DNA of 64,000 nt from Aphrocallistes beatrix (GCA_963281255.1 OY725492.1:1597696-1661695), one strand, 5' to 3'; positions 30,487-42,535 are shown, counted from the first letter of the stretch. Made by a program: numbers and translations. The notes: generated from the sequence alone by a model not told the origin.

Positions 30487-30715
30487 CAAGCGCGCTTCGC
30501 TTGCTTGCGATGCGCGGCTGGCGGACACTTTGTCTCCGCCGGAGGCGTCTTTTGAGCGCAAAGGCTCACATTGATTAATTATAAGGTAGATAATATCTCT
30601 AAATACTTCTGTTTTACTGTTATAATCGATATCACTCGAAAAATAAAAGATGTCAATTTTCACTTTTTGATGCGTTGATGACGTCATAGCATAGTGATGA
30701 GTCATCATTTTTAGC
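30487..30715 (-). mobile_element. HLE 3'-end fragment
   Basis: It starts CAAGCGCGCTTCGCTTGCTT preceded by A, and has the TGGCGGACACTTTGTCTCCG block, a CRE (30679-30686) and an AP-1 site (TGATGAGTCATCAT). It then stops abruptly at a GCGAGCGATCAATTG sequence. The 5' half is missing. Confidence 0.8.
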
Positions 30716-31294
30716 GAGCGATCAATTGTGGAGTTTGGGCTTAGGCCCCCCTCCAGACCAAAAAGCGAGCGACCAAATGGGACCGGGGGCCTAGTGAAAA
30801 ATTACACTTTCGATATTCAGAATTTGGTTTAAAGCGACTTTGAAAACTATCAAATCAATTCAATTTGACATAAATGAAGTGCGTAAGAAATAATTACACA
30901 AGAGAAATAAACTTTATCAGATGAAACTGGTACTGGCCATATTTTCCACCTTCTTTGGGTAGGTGACCATATTACACTTTTTGCCCTGGACAGTCGACTG
31001 ACTTTTTTAAGACATTATGGCAATGTCCAGTTTTTCTGTGCGTGTCCAGCCTAAAATTGTTTGTCCTTTAAGGTTCAGTTTTTCTCCAGGTCTTTTATAC
31101 GCTGTTCATAAAAGTCCACTTATTTTTTGGTAAAAATGTCAAAATTCCGTTCTGGTTAAAATTCCTCTGTTCATCCTAGTACCTTTAGTGTGTCTAACTA
31201 TTCATTAAATTTAATCAGGAAGTTAATTTATTCTTCCCCAAATGGAATGCTACTATATACTACAATTTAAAACCAATATTTCCAATAACTATTG

Positions 31295-31625
31295 TTATCG
31301 AATGACGGACATTTCGTCGCATGGATATTTCGTCCTCTGAACATTAGTTACCTGACAACTGGTGGCGGAACTCTCGTCCCTGGAATTTTTGTCACGCGGA
31401 ATTTTCGTCCCCTGAAATACCCCTTTCGCACCTACTTATTTCTCAATCAAAAACCCTCATTTTCACCATTTTTTTCAAACATACTCCACCTAAAAGCCTC
31501 AACTTCCGTTCCTTATACATTAGTAACCCGTTTATTTGTCTCTAATGGGGCGAAATTCCCGTGAAACAAAATTCCGCTACACATTGTCCGGTTACTAATG
31601 TTCAGAGGACGAAATGTCCGTTTAC
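31295..31625. mobile_element. Palindromic MITE
   Basis: The ends are inverted: CGGACATTTCGTC ... CTCTGAACATTAGTTACC at the left and GGTTACTAATGTTCAGAGGA then CGAAATGTCCG at the right. The interior repeats the word TTTCGTC(C/G) several times. Family unknown, no ORF. The exact duplication at the target was not established. Confidence 0.7.
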
Positions 31626-31639
31626 CACTGTTATCTAAT

Positions 31640-33147
31640 AAATGATCATTCCATACATTACTCTTTACACTGCGTAAAATAGGATAACTACAAGAAGCAG
31701 ACCGATCCAATATAAGTCAATATAATAAGGATTCTGAACTTTTAATTCTACTGAACACCTCCAGTTTACTTCGCATTGGTTCTTAATTATTTGACTTTTA
31801 ATGATCTTATTCTACGATTTTCAAAAGTTTTATTCTCCAAATTAGTTTTGGGCCATTTTCAATGGGAAGATTCAAACTTTTCGACACTTACCGATGTACA
31901 AAAATAGAATGTAGGAACAACAATAATTGTCCTATCAAAATCAAACAATATGCAAATTGGAAGCTGATCCCCTAAGGGGTTAGACAAATCGAAAATATCC
32001 TATTTTCATTATCTTATGAGATACATATGGGATGTGAATCTTTGAATGCCCTAAGTATATTAGAAAGTATCTTTAAAAATAATGACAGTAATTTCTAAAA
32101 AAATCAGTGTATGATTCATTATTTTAGTAAGGTATTTTTCGAAAATATTGTTACAAGATCGCATGGAGCAGCGCGCTCCTAATTTCGAGGAGCACTAAAT
32201 GCTCTGCCTGAGACTATTATTATTTTGCAAGCCAATGCTTCTACAACTGAAAACCTTTCATGATATTTAGGCGACATCTTTGTGTTTGATCGTGGCTTAC
32301 TTTTCTACTTGAAATGGATTAGGTTCTTTGTCTTTGTACTTGTGGATACAAAGAAGTCTTGCAACCAATATCCTAGTAAAGTGCACATACAATCATGTCT
32401 AAACCAAAACTCTGGCTTCAGGCCAGAATTGACCGACTTGGTTAGCTTTACATCATTAAAAATCCATAGAAAATGAAGAAACCTGGACTTCTACCTTAGT
32501 CTTTAACCTCAAGATAATCGTTACTTGCCACTGAGACCACAGGCATCAGGTCGAGTGGTATAGGCGCAAATATTCTTTTGAATAGAGATGAATGTGGTGC
32601 ACCATAGTTGTATGATCGTTATAAGTAGTAGTGATTAGTCTCAGTGTTGCTCTGTTTTAATCTTCATTGATAACTGAATGGCTTATATGTCATGGATTCT
32701 ATTTCAGATTTGGTAAATTTTTTGGTTTTGATATAGTATACAAGTATTTCTCTAGACATGAATTGATGTAAAAATTCTCGAATATTTGAATCAATCTAGA
32801 TACAAATCTAGATGAGTTAAAATTGATGAAACCATGCTATCAAATTGATTTAATTTTAAAAGGCTATGTATTGCAGTGGCGTAGGACCCAGGTACTTGAG
32901 TATTTGAGCTCTTCTGACATCCCTAAATTCCATCATAGTTTTACCATTCTGATGGTCAACGGTTTCTAAATCTCCATCTAGAGTTTAGATAGATCAATAT
33001 TGGCTAAATTTGTGACTTGATGAGATACCACACTGCACTTGGTTTCTAATAGTCAGTAAACATCACTATAGTTCAACCACCTGATACCTTCCTACGTTAA
33101 TTGGTTTATATCTTGATTAGTTGAACCACATTTGAAATTGAATATAA
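31640..33147. other. Non-coding stretch, no recognised feature
   Basis: AT-rich. A phrase at about 31857 (CCATTTTCAATGGGAAG) recurs near 41149, suggesting a shared repeat. At about 32876 there is GCAGTGGCGTAGGACCCAG, which resembles a hAT-type terminus without a visible partner. No gene is supported. Confidence 0.4.
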
Positions 33148-33828
33148 CAAGTGCGCTTCGCTTGCTTGCGCAGCGGGGCTAGCGGACACTTCGCGTCCAC
33201 CGGAGGCGCCCACCTAGGCTCACATTGATTAATTATATGGTAGATAACATCTCTAAATACATCGGTCTTACTGTTATAATCGATATCATTCGAAAGATAA
33301 AATTTGTCAATTATAAAATTTTTGATGCGAATGATGATGACGTCATACCAGTGATGAGTCATCATTTTTTGATGAAGTTGTATAATATTTGAGATATATT
33401 AATATACATATTCTATTAAAATTTCATCCTTCTACCACCTAAAATGGCTGAGTTATAGTCGAAAAACTGAAATTTCTAATTATAAAAAGTTGATGATGAC
33501 GTCATAATTCCATAATGAGTCGATATTTTCGTCTGAGCTCAGAACTTAGTGGAGCCATAGCCAAAAGATCCACACATGCCAAAAATCAACTTTCTGTGCC
33601 TGGCAGTTTCTTCAATCAATTCGTTACAGATATATATATGGAGAGATATAGATATACCGTAAACTCGGTTAGTACGTACTCGGGATAAGACGTACTTCGG
33701 CTTAGTACATACTCATTTCTCTGAACCAAAATTAAATTATTATATAGATTCCTATGTAATATCAACACTGTGTATATTTATATATATATATACGTATATA
33801 CACATTAATCGAGTTTTAATAGTAAGGA
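33148..33828 (-). mobile_element. HLE, near full-length, expanded
   Basis: On the minus strand it runs from TCCTTACTATTAAAACTCGA (33828) to GCGCACTTG (33148), with A and T flanks preserved. At 681 bp it is longer than the standard 540-550 bp. The extra sequence is around 33640-33790 (TATACCGTAAACTCGGTTAG ... GTACTTCGGCTTAGTACATA). CRE palindromes lie at 33338-33345 and 33497-33504; the TTGCATCA motif is mutated. Confidence 0.85.
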
Positions 33829-34067
33829 TATTTAAATTTGTAATGTTCAGGGATGGTAGAAATGCTGTTAATAGCAAGCCTTTCTTCCCCCTAAAGAGTC
33901 TAATTATAATATTTCCTGCTTTGCTGTACTGTTATAGCAGCAAATTAGATGTTTTCAATAGTTGTTAGCAATAAATAGTTGCTTTTAACAGCAAGTTAGT
34001 TGCAATGAAAATTAAAACAAAAAAAATTTAAATTTTCATCCCCTCGTAATGTTATAATTCTATTAAA

Positions 34068-34145
34068 TCCTTACTATCTGTAACGAATTGATTGAAGAAA
34101 CTACCAGGCACAGAAAGCTGATTTTTGGCATGTGGGAGTCTTTTC
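34068..34145 (+). mobile_element. HLE 5' fragment
   Basis: ATCCTTACTATCTGTAACGA joins the terminal bases directly to the GAATTGATTGAAGAAACTAC block, with the intervening AT tract deleted. It ends after GGCATGTGGGAGTCTTTT. Confidence 0.7.
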
Positions 34146-35243
34146 AAGTGCAGATATTAATTGCAATCGACATATCCACTGCCTTTTTTGAAAGTAAATT
34201 ATCATTATTTGACATAAAAAAATCAAATCAATTTCTACAAATGCGTAATATTACTAAGGAATTTAACTAATGTACTTACTATCTTTTAACTTCGGAAAAT
34301 TTAGTCCTCGAATTCATCCACGTAAAGTTTCAATTTTAAATAGTTAGCTAATTGATAGTATTACTTAATCAGAAAATTACTGTTATGCAACATTAGGATG
34401 TTATATGCATTATCTGGCATTTTGTAATGTTCATTGGTGAGCGCTAACCAATGTTTATCACATAACATTACAGTAGACTCATTAATACTATTTCTGGAGA
34501 AAACATTTTTGACAGTCCCTGCGTGTAACTATTAGTGAGAGTCTACTGTTAATATTACTAATGTTTGTATTTTCTAATCTAATTTTCTAATCTATTTTCC
34601 CTGTGTAAAACAGTTTCTGTATTGCTCAGCCATATTGCACGATTCAATAATCACCGCAATGTGGTCAATATTAGTAATGAGTTCTTACTAATATCCACAT
34701 GGTTGATACTGTTTCTATATTGCAACTTCTGGGTTAGATTACCAGCTGCTAATTGCAGACTGTGCAATGGAATTCATTAGAATTTCACATGCCATCCTAT
34801 CGTAGATTGCTTTATGCAACAATGAAATTAATTAGTGGCTTGATGACAGGAAGAAGTGGTTAATATTTAAGATAAATGTGATGGTTTTTCCAAACTTTTG
34901 AATTCGAATCCATTTGTCAGCGAATCATTATTTTGGAAATATTTTATAGTGGAATTATTTTATAGATAATTAAAGACTTTTTTATTCTATAATCATTATG
35001 CTAATGTGAAACATGATTGCCTTACTCAATGTTTGCACATGTAATTTTAATTGCTAACTAATCGGAGAGAATTCATATGAACTGGTATAAACTGGTATAA
35101 ACTGATAATTTTATTGTTTTTAGTATCTAGCTTCGAACCATCGAATGCTTTGAAACACTTCAAGAATATCACAAATCAGATCAGTTATCTCTCCACTCCT
35201 CGCTTATACACTCACTTATCTTAACCTTATTTACAATTGAAGC
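34146..35243. other. Upstream region of the FKBP gene
   Basis: AT-rich with no coding support. A short tandem repeat ACTGGTATA lies at 35081-35100. Several stretches rich in AATATTACTAAT look low-complexity. Promoter elements cannot be assigned with confidence. Confidence 0.4.
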
Positions 35244-36755
35244 ATGTTTTGGGGGATCATTTTGAAGCCGGGGCAGGAATACCCTCAAACCCTAACTATT
35301 CCCATTAAAATTACAATGGCAGTTATTGCAGACGGCCAACAGTTTGACGAAGTCAGCAAGTTGGAGTATTCACGTGTGAAACTGGAATCTAATAATCAAT
35401 CATTCTTCATCTGTCGCTTGCATCCATCGAATTCACCACAAGTCCCGTTGAACTTAGAATTTTCGGCTGGCAGTGCCATTAAATTCTACGTCATAGGACC
35501 TTTCGAAGTGCATTTGAGTGGATTTACAAAAGAGCCTGTCGCATACAGAAGGATTTCTACCTCTGAATATCATGAACCGAAAAGACAGCCGGGTTTTAGT
35601 CAAGATTTCAAAACTAGGATTTTATCGGAGAGCGATGATATATCTCAAATACCTGAGTCGACAGTTTCTATATCTAACAACGATCTCATTGATACGGTCA
35701 CTCTCAGAGAGAAGCCCACTTCGACCGGACCTTCAAAAGGCCGCAAGCGAGCTAGCGTATCCGATTCCGTGCTCGAGGCCAAATTCGGAAAGATAATGAT
35801 CCAGAGAGAAGAAGAGCTTTTAGGCCCTTCTGAGCTGGGAGTAGCCAACACTGAACATTCAAGGAAAGCCAACTCAGTAGATTCCAACTCGAACTCTATC
35901 AGCGAAGGTTCAGAGGCTGGGAATGTGTTTCTAGACCCCTCCTCGTCTCCTGACGTCTCGAAGATGCACACTCAAAAGAACAGCGTCCTGTCTGACATAG
36001 ATGACGTTCAGTGTACCTTCATCTCACGTCACAACTCCCAATCGACCCCTTCATCTCCTAACCCAGCTAACAGCGCTCTGCTAGCCAAGGCAGTTACCAT
36101 ACAGAACCACACTGAAGAAATCCTCAGCAAAAAGATCCAGGAATTGCCGCAGGCGACTTACCCACAGACCGTGCTGATCGCTACTTCGCCTTTTCACGCA
36201 GTGTTCTCCGCGCCCATCGGCAAACCTAGCATTGCTATGAAATCGCTCACCGCGAGTACCAGCACTTCCTTGGCCGAGTCCAGTTATCCCATTATTTCCT
36301 CTGCTACCGCCAAGGCTCACTCCTCTCCCTCCTCCTGCACGATAGCTCCCCACTCGGGCATCCCGGACAACCACCCCTTCCTGACGCTAGCACTGGACCA
36401 CTGCAGTCGCCTCGAGAAGAGAACGGAGAACAAAACTGTGATTGAGGACATCAGCTTCGGGCAGGGCAAGCGAGCACAGAAAGGGCAACGGGTGTTTGTA
36501 CGTTATATCGGGGTCGTTGTACAACTCAAAAAGGTGATCGACTCTAACCTGACCGCTAAGATGCCGTTCTCCTTCCGTCTGGGGATGGGCGAGGTGATAC
36601 ATGGTTGGGACGCAGGGCTAGAGGACATGAGAGTGGGTGGGACGCGTAAAATCGTGATTCCTTCAAATAATATATACGGCAGCAAAAGTTTCCATCCTGA
36701 AATCCCTCCAGAATCAGACATGATCTTCATTGTAAAGTTAGTCGGACTAAACTGA
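35244..36755 (+). CDS. Nuclear FKBP with nucleoplasmin-like N-terminus (FKBP39/46 type)
   Basis: A 503-residue intronless gene. The N-terminus (MFWGIILKPGQEYPQTLTIP) is the signature of the nucleoplasmin-like domain of insect FKBP39/FKBP46 and yeast Fpr3/Fpr4. These nucleolar/chromatin proteins form oligomers, bind histones and isomerise prolines. The NPL domain spans about 1-95. A Ser-rich, partly basic linker follows (PSKGRKRASVS near 165, a possible nuclear signal); the long acidic tract common in the family is weak. The C-terminal FKBP domain is about 393-503: VFVRYIG, VIDSN, FSFRLGMGEVIHGWDAGLED, MRVGGTRKI, YGSK, EIPPESD and a final FIVKLVGLN. Aligned to FKBP12, the Tyr26, Asp37, Phe46, Val55-Ile56, Trp59, Tyr82 and Phe99 positions are kept and Phe36 is Ile, so catalysis is likely retained. 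AATAAA lies at 36991-36996. Confidence 0.9.
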   Translation: MFWGIILKPGQEYPQTLTIPIKITMAVIADGQQFDEVSKLEYSRVKLESNNQSFFICRLHPSNSPQVPLNLEFSAGSAIKFYVIGPFEVHLSGFTKEPVAYRRISTSEYHEPKRQPGFSQDFKTRILSESDDISQIPESTVSISNNDLIDTVTLREKPTSTGPSKGRKRASVSDSVLEAKFGKIMIQREEELLGPSELGVANTEHSRKANSVDSNSNSISEGSEAGNVFLDPSSSPDVSKMHTQKNSVLSDIDDVQCTFISRHNSQSTPSSPNPANSALLAKAVTIQNHTEEILSKKIQELPQATYPQTVLIATSPFHAVFSAPIGKPSIAMKSLTASTSTSLAESSYPIISSATAKAHSSPSSCTIAPHSGIPDNHPFLTLALDHCSRLEKRTENKTVIEDISFGQGKRAQKGQRVFVRYIGVVVQLKKVIDSNLTAKMPFSFRLGMGEVIHGWDAGLEDMRVGGTRKIVIPSNNIYGSKSFHPEIPPESDMIFIVKLVGLN

Positions 36756-37806
36756 TTTTCCGAACGAGTGAATACCTAAATCTACCCACTACATCACCCT
36801 TATGTAAATATTTAGAGCTATTCACTTTTCATATTTTGTTCATTTGTATATATTCGTTTATTCCTGGGTTTATTTTCACATGTACACAACTACTATTGAA
36901 ATTTTAGAATAGAAATTCAGTTGATGTAGTTGATGTTGAATTTTATACTATCTCGATTCCTCTTGTTCTGTTTCACCCGATTACAATGTCAATAAAAGAA
37001 TATTAGAATGATTTCCCTTCAAGAATCATTAGTTTAACGCTTCAGGTTTTGAAAGTAGTAATTTAATCCTTCATTAGTAGTTGATTCTATTAGCGTTTAT
37101 TCATATTTTGTGGATTTTGCAGGAGTTAGTTATTCACATTCATCAATTCTAAACAATATGTCTACGTACACATTGCTCTACCTAGATATACACCGCACAC
37201 ATTCCTTTGTGGTGAAATCAGCCGATTATATTTACTGTTATAATTAGAAAGTACTTTGAATTAAGATTAAGAAGGGTTCATATAGTATCATTTATTTTGC
37301 AAGAATCTGAACCTTTATTTTGATGATTAATTGCTTTAATTCCAATTTGCTTTGGGTGTCCTTGGTAGGATTTACAGGCTCGAATACATTTCTCAGCATT
37401 CGCAAGCCTCTCAATTCTCTAACACACTGCGACATTTGTTTCTTCCCAGCACATGATAACAAGATTGATTATTGCACGACTCCCTAGTCTTGATAATCCT
37501 GTTCAATTGAATTGAATGACAATACGTATATACATACTGTATATGATTCAATAGGTATATTGAAATCACCGCAAAAGGCCCTTAGTTTGTGACTCTTGAA
37601 GGACAGAGGAGTTATTTTTGTGGGACAATAAAACGACATTATTTGGTGAATCCTTCCTTGAAAGTTTCTGATTTAATTGCTAACGAACAAATTATAGAAA
37701 TGTGCTCATATCTAATGTTAAAAAGCTATATAATATATCTTAATTTATTTAGCTTCTACCTATTGCTTGGGAATAGTTCTATTGAAAAGCCGTGTTTGAT
37801 AAAACA
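36756..37806. other. Intergenic between FKBP and Mind bomb-like genes
   Basis: It contains the FKBP 3' UTR with a polyadenylation signal at 36991. The rest is AT-rich. No exon encoding MIB/HERC2 or ZZ zinc-finger domains is visible, although this is where the missing N-terminus of the next gene might be expected. Confidence 0.5.
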
Positions 37807-39900
37807 ATGACTCATCAATTGTCACAATGGCAGGCTGATGAACGTGTCTCTATCCAGCTAGAGATGGAGATTGTACAGATGCTGCAGGAGAACCACGGAG
37901 GCTGGCGTCCTGAAATGTCCCGCGTCCTTGGCCGAATCGGTAAGATCGTAACGGTGGGCTACCACACAGTGGATGTAGAGTACGGACCTAATGAGAAGTG
38001 GACTTTGAACCCCGCGATCCTAACTCGAGTGTTGCCCTTCGAATTGGGAGATAGGGTGAGAGTTCTCGAGGATGAGAGGAGGGTGAAAGAGCTCCAGAGG
38101 GACCATGGTGGCTGGGTAGATGCGATGGCTAACACGATTAATCAAGAGGGAGAAGTGAAGCGAGTGTTTGCGGACGGAGACTTGCGAGTGGAGGTAGGAG
38201 GCAGCAGCTGGACATTTAACCCCCACGCACTGATCCCACTCAACGCTAGAGCTGAATCATCTCGTCCCCACCCCCCTATCCGTCCCGAGATCACCCCGGA
38301 CTTGATCTTCTCAGCAGTCGAAGTAGGCGACTTAGAACAGGTGAAACAGATTGTTTCGACTAACCCTCAAGCTTTGACAGAGACTTCAAATGGAATTAAT
38401 CCATTGCACGTCGCTTGTAAGGCCGGTACTGCAGAGATCGTCTCCTACCTTCTAGGACAGGGGATGGACCCCAACCAAACAGACGTACAGGGTAAGACCC
38501 CACTCATGTTCTGTTGCGAGGTCCTTCCTAACCCTTTGTGCGCACGACACCTGATACAGGCCGGAGCGAATCCTAACAATTCTGGAAAGCTGAACAACAA
38601 GTACCCGCTGCTGCTGGCCGTAGAGCGTGGGCAGAACGATCTCGCTGCGGAGTTGCTGCAGTCTCAGAAGTGCCATGTGCATGTGAAAGATAACTATTCA
38701 CAGGACACTGCGATGCACATCGCTGCTCAGAACTCGAACCTCAACGCCATGATGAATCTACTCGATGCTGGGGCGAGTCCAGATATGATTAATGGCAGTG
38801 GACTCTCCCCATTGCATGTTGCGCTGCTGAACAACAGCCGTAAGGTTGTGATCTACCTGTTAGAGAGGAAACCAGAGATTGTCAACCAAAAGACTCAGAG
38901 AGGGCGCTTCCAAGGAATGACACCGCTCCACCTCGCCATCCTCAAAGACAACACGGACTGTTTCAGTCTGCTATTGGATTGCCAGCTCTTAAACAGAGAG
39001 ATACCTGATGACACACTCAACCTAACTCCCTTCCTCTTTGCCATCTATGAGAAGAAGTTCCACATGCTAGACCTGCTAATCCAGACAGGCTGTGACGTGT
39101 ACGTGCAGGACACTCTCGGAAACAACGCACTCCACATCCTATTCGATGTGAACTGCGACGACTACGACACGAGTAAACTCAGTGGAACGGCTACAACGCT
39201 GTTGAAGGTCTTCGACCTCGTGGAGCAGCAGTTCGGAAGGCACATACGCATCGCCATGTGCTGCTTTCTCATCATGAACCGCATTCCTTACGATAAGAAG
39301 AATGCTGCGGGATTGTCACCGCTAACCAAATTGAACCCGGAAGTAAGAAAATATTGTGAAGATAAGGCCCCTCCTCTCTTGCCGGACTGTGCCCTCTGCC
39401 ACAAACTTGCAGAGTTCCAGAACTGTCCTTGCGGACATGTCACCTACTGTGTAGTGCATGCGATACCTGAGTCGCGGTGTTTCACCTGCAGAGTGGAAAT
39501 ATCGCGGTACAACCCTCTCACCCCTTCAGCTGAGTTTAGACGCAGATCTCTCCTGGGAATGAGCTCTCTGCACATCCCACCAGCACCTATTCCTACACCT
39601 CCCCCTCCCCCATCTATGTTCTCTCCACCCCCCGATTCGGGATGTACCTACTCGATTCCTACCACGTCGGAGTCCGAAAGGACTAAAGCTCCACCAGAAC
39701 CCCCAAAGAAACCAGAAGAAGAAGGCGGAGCACTGGCGAACACCAATGAGTGCTCGATTTGTATGGAGACTTTCAAGAAGGTAGTCCGCGTTGCTATCGA
39801 CCCCTGTGGTCACATGTGCTGTGATATTTGTGCTGAACGGTTGAAAGAGTGTCACATCTGCAGGGGACCTATCTTAAAGATACTACGTCTGTTTTACTAA
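37807..39900 (+). CDS. Mind bomb-like E3 ubiquitin ligase lacking the ligand-binding N-terminus
   Basis: A 697-residue ORF from MTHQLSQWQ (an upstream in-frame GTG is not needed). Two REP/SH3-like repeats (about 10-75 and 76-145) carry the HGGW signature of Mind bomb proteins (QENHGGWRPEM and QRDHGGWVDAM, ending KWTLNPAILT and SWTFNPHALI). About seven ankyrin repeats follow (170-490; NPLHVACKAG, SPLHVALLNN, TPLHLAILKD). RING-type domains lie at about 525-560 (CALCHKL ... CPCGHVTYC ... CFTC) and 650-690 (CSICMETFKKV ... PCGHMCC ... CHIC), separated by a proline-rich linker. Mind bomb ubiquitinates Notch ligands Delta and Jagged to drive endocytosis. The MIB/HERC2-ZZ-MIB/HERC2 module that binds the ligand tail is absent, and there are two RINGs rather than three. 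So either unseen upstream exons exist or this paralogue has other substrates. Confidence 0.85.
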   Translation: MTHQLSQWQADERVSIQLEMEIVQMLQENHGGWRPEMSRVLGRIGKIVTVGYHTVDVEYGPNEKWTLNPAILTRVLPFELGDRVRVLEDERRVKELQRDHGGWVDAMANTINQEGEVKRVFADGDLRVEVGGSSWTFNPHALIPLNARAESSRPHPPIRPEITPDLIFSAVEVGDLEQVKQIVSTNPQALTETSNGINPLHVACKAGTAEIVSYLLGQGMDPNQTDVQGKTPLMFCCEVLPNPLCARHLIQAGANPNNSGKLNNKYPLLLAVERGQNDLAAELLQSQKCHVHVKDNYSQDTAMHIAAQNSNLNAMMNLLDAGASPDMINGSGLSPLHVALLNNSRKVVIYLLERKPEIVNQKTQRGRFQGMTPLHLAILKDNTDCFSLLLDCQLLNREIPDDTLNLTPFLFAIYEKKFHMLDLLIQTGCDVYVQDTLGNNALHILFDVNCDDYDTSKLSGTATTLLKVFDLVEQQFGRHIRIAMCCFLIMNRIPYDKKNAAGLSPLTKLNPEVRKYCEDKAPPLLPDCALCHKLAEFQNCPCGHVTYCVVHAIPESRCFTCRVEISRYNPLTPSAEFRRRSLLGMSSLHIPPAPIPTPPPPPSMFSPPPDSGCTYSIPTTSESERTKAPPEPPKKPEEEGGALANTNECSICMETFKKVVRVAIDPCGHMCCDICAERLKECHICRGPILKILRLFY

Positions 39901-40343
39901 TTTTATAAGTACCCATGAATAGTGTTTGACTCATCTGGTCTTTGCATTGATTATATTTGTTATAGCCCTAATCAGTTAATTATTTTATTTATTGGTTTAT
40001 AGATCAGTTATCCAGCTGCTGAGTGCATTTTGTTATAATTGTCATTTTTGTGAAAAAAATTCTCCATTTATTTTCTTTACATTCTCAAATTTCTCCCACA
40101 CTAACATCTCGAAATCAAAATCTTACTTGTGAGAACAAGTAATAAATATTCAGGGAGCGGCAATAGTTTTTGTCTCGGTGAAGGATAGTATGTAAAAAAA
40201 GGTTGAAATGGGAATCTGACGTAAAATTTTCAAATTGATTAATCAGGTAATTCGAAAATAATGCACAAAAAATACTGGAAGGGACCTTTCAGGGATATTT
40301 TTAAAAACTCGTTTTTATTATTAAGAGCCATAGCTTTAAATGA
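39901..40343. other. 3' flank of the Mind bomb-like gene
   Basis: AT-rich with no coding support. A possible polyadenylation signal AATAAA lies at about 40141. Confidence 0.4.
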
Positions 40344-41314
40344 CAAGCTCGCTTCGCTTGCTTGCACTGCGCGGCTGGGAGATTTGGAGACTGTCACCCA
40401 GCCTAGGCTCACATTGATTAATTAGGTAGATAGCATCTCTAAACACGTCTGTCATACTGTTATAATCGATATCACTCGAAAAATCACATAGTCGAAAAAC
40501 TGAAGTTTCTAATTGTAAAAAGGTGACAATGACGTCATAATTCCATGATGTGTAGACATTTTCGTCTGAGGTCAGAACTTAGTGGAGCCATAGCCAAAAG
40601 ACTCCCACATGCCAAAAATCAGCTTTCTGTGCCTGGCAGTTTCTTCAATCAATTCGTTACATGTACATATATACACTACCCGAACATAAATAGTATTCGA
40701 CCACCGCGAAAACATCCATACAAATCGTATTAAAGTGGGTCTATTGGTAAAGAAATATGTACTCAAACTGTAATAATTACTCTATTTTTAATTTCAAATT
40801 AGTAATCTACACATTCTCTAATTACTCATAATTGAGAGCTCCAACTGAATTACTAACTCCAAGTTTAAAAAATCGACCTTTGATACCTGATGCTACTTGT
40901 CCCTAGTCACGGTCATTAAATATGATGGCGATTAGTGACACAAAATGGCACAGGTTGATAATTTTCTTAATGCGAATGAGTATTTGTGATGAAAGCTTCA
41001 AAAGTGAGTAATTCGGATGTGTAGTTTATGAAATTGAATTCAAAAATAGAATATTTCCTACAGTTTGAGGACATATTCCTTTATAAATAGATCCACTTTA
41101 ACCCACGCTTGCCACAGGAATGTGTTGCGTCATTTCCGGTTTAAGCCATTTTCAATGGGGAAGCCATACAAATTTGGGGTTACTACTATAAATAGAAAAA
41201 TCCCAAATGCTTTCAAGTGTTAAAGGTTTTCGTGGTGGTCGAATACTTTTGTTCGAGTAGTATATATATATATATTTATATATATAAACATTAACCGAGT
41301 TTTAATAGTAAGGA
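40344..41314 (-). mobile_element. HLE copy split by a Tc1-like MITE
   Basis: The minus-strand 5' end TCCTTACTATTAAAACTCGG is at 41314 and the 3' end GCGAGCTTG at 40344. The sequence between them is interrupted by the MITE at 40674-41260. The CRE at 40530-40537 is kept; the AP-1/CARE half is deleted near 40490. Confidence 0.8.
40674..41260. mobile_element. Tc1/mariner-type MITE nested in an HLE
   Basis: 587 bp, flanked by TA. The left end begins CACTACCCGAACATAAATAG then TATTCGACCACCGCGAAAAC. The right end is the inverse (GTTTTCGTGGTGGTCGAATA then GTTCGAGTAG). No transposase ORF remains. Confidence 0.75.
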
Positions 41315-41956
41315 TATCATTTTCGGTGTCGTGCAGCTCAGCTGATCTGGCCGTATTTGGGTATCAACTCTAATTAAGTCCTCCAAATACATTATTAGAA
41401 CGATGAACGTTATATAGAGACTGGATATATACGAATAAACTTCAAGTATCAGATGAGTCATGGCCTACTTTATACTAGTTTTGCTGTCCCAGGATCCCGC
41501 ACATATTTTGGCTTCCCATTTCCCGCCGGGGAAAAATCGACTGTGATTTATTGATATATGATATGCTATGATTTCGTTTGCCTCCTGTACCGTAGATTAG
41601 TAATTGAATTTGGTTTCATTGCATTCTTCAATGATTAAAGTTTTTAGTGCATAATCAGGTAATTTAATTAAATAGCGAAGACCTTTATAGTTGACAAAAG
41701 TCAACTGAAGTCAGGGCCTACGAGTGGGTGGGGCAGTTGGGGCACAGTAAGTCGCCAATTTGTTGTCGAATGGTATATAAAGCTAATCTCTATCTCTTAG
41801 GATACTAAAGTTATACAGATATTTTTTTCCGTTTTCTATCATACCCTTATTATATCACCCCTCCCAAAATTTTATAATGCATAAAATCACTAGCCTTATT
41901 GTCAAACGTAGTTGAAATCGGTGTCTGAATCTAATTCATTATTATAGTAATGAAGA

Positions 41957-42043
41957 CAAGCGCGCTTCGCTTGCTTGCGCTGCGCGATTTGCTGACACTG
42001 CGTGTCCGCAAGCCGCGCAGCGCAAGCAAGCGAAATGCGCTTG
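41957..42043. mobile_element. Palindromic HLE 3'-end hairpin
   Basis: Two HLE 3' ends sit in inverted orientation around CACTGCGTG: CAAGCGCGCTTCGCTTGCTT at the left and GCAAGCAAGCGAAATGCGCT then TG at the right, with no element body between. Confidence 0.75.
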
Positions 42044-42535
42044 TTTATATGAAATAGAATCGTGTGAATCGCATTATAAAAGTCTGATCATTGATTGGTT
42101 CTCACATGAACCAATGAATTTCAATCACATATAGTCCTTTTAATTCTATGCATAAGTCACTACTGTTTGATCCTAATGTATTTGCATTATATTTCATTAA
42201 TTTCATTGGTCAGCACAATTTGTCACCTATCTCTGCGAGGTGTGAAGATTTCGCTATGATCTTCAAACTTAACCATAGACTCATTATTATTTACCTGTGT
42301 GCCAAATTTCATATTTCTAGCACCTCCCAGTTCCTCAATCAATTCTGGACAAAAAAAACAAAAACAAACCAATATTGCGTTTTAATATAATAGATATCTG
42401 ATAAACATTCCATATACCATGCACTTAACTTAGTTACCATTTATCTAATATGGAACTTATGGTTAATTATATTCTTAAATACGCTTCTCAGTCAATCCAA
42501 AGTAATTATATTCCTATCATTTAATAATTTCAAAT

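Noticed and set aside
35645..36730. Minus-strand ORFs across the FKBP gene
   Set aside because: They are shadows of the FKBP reading frame.
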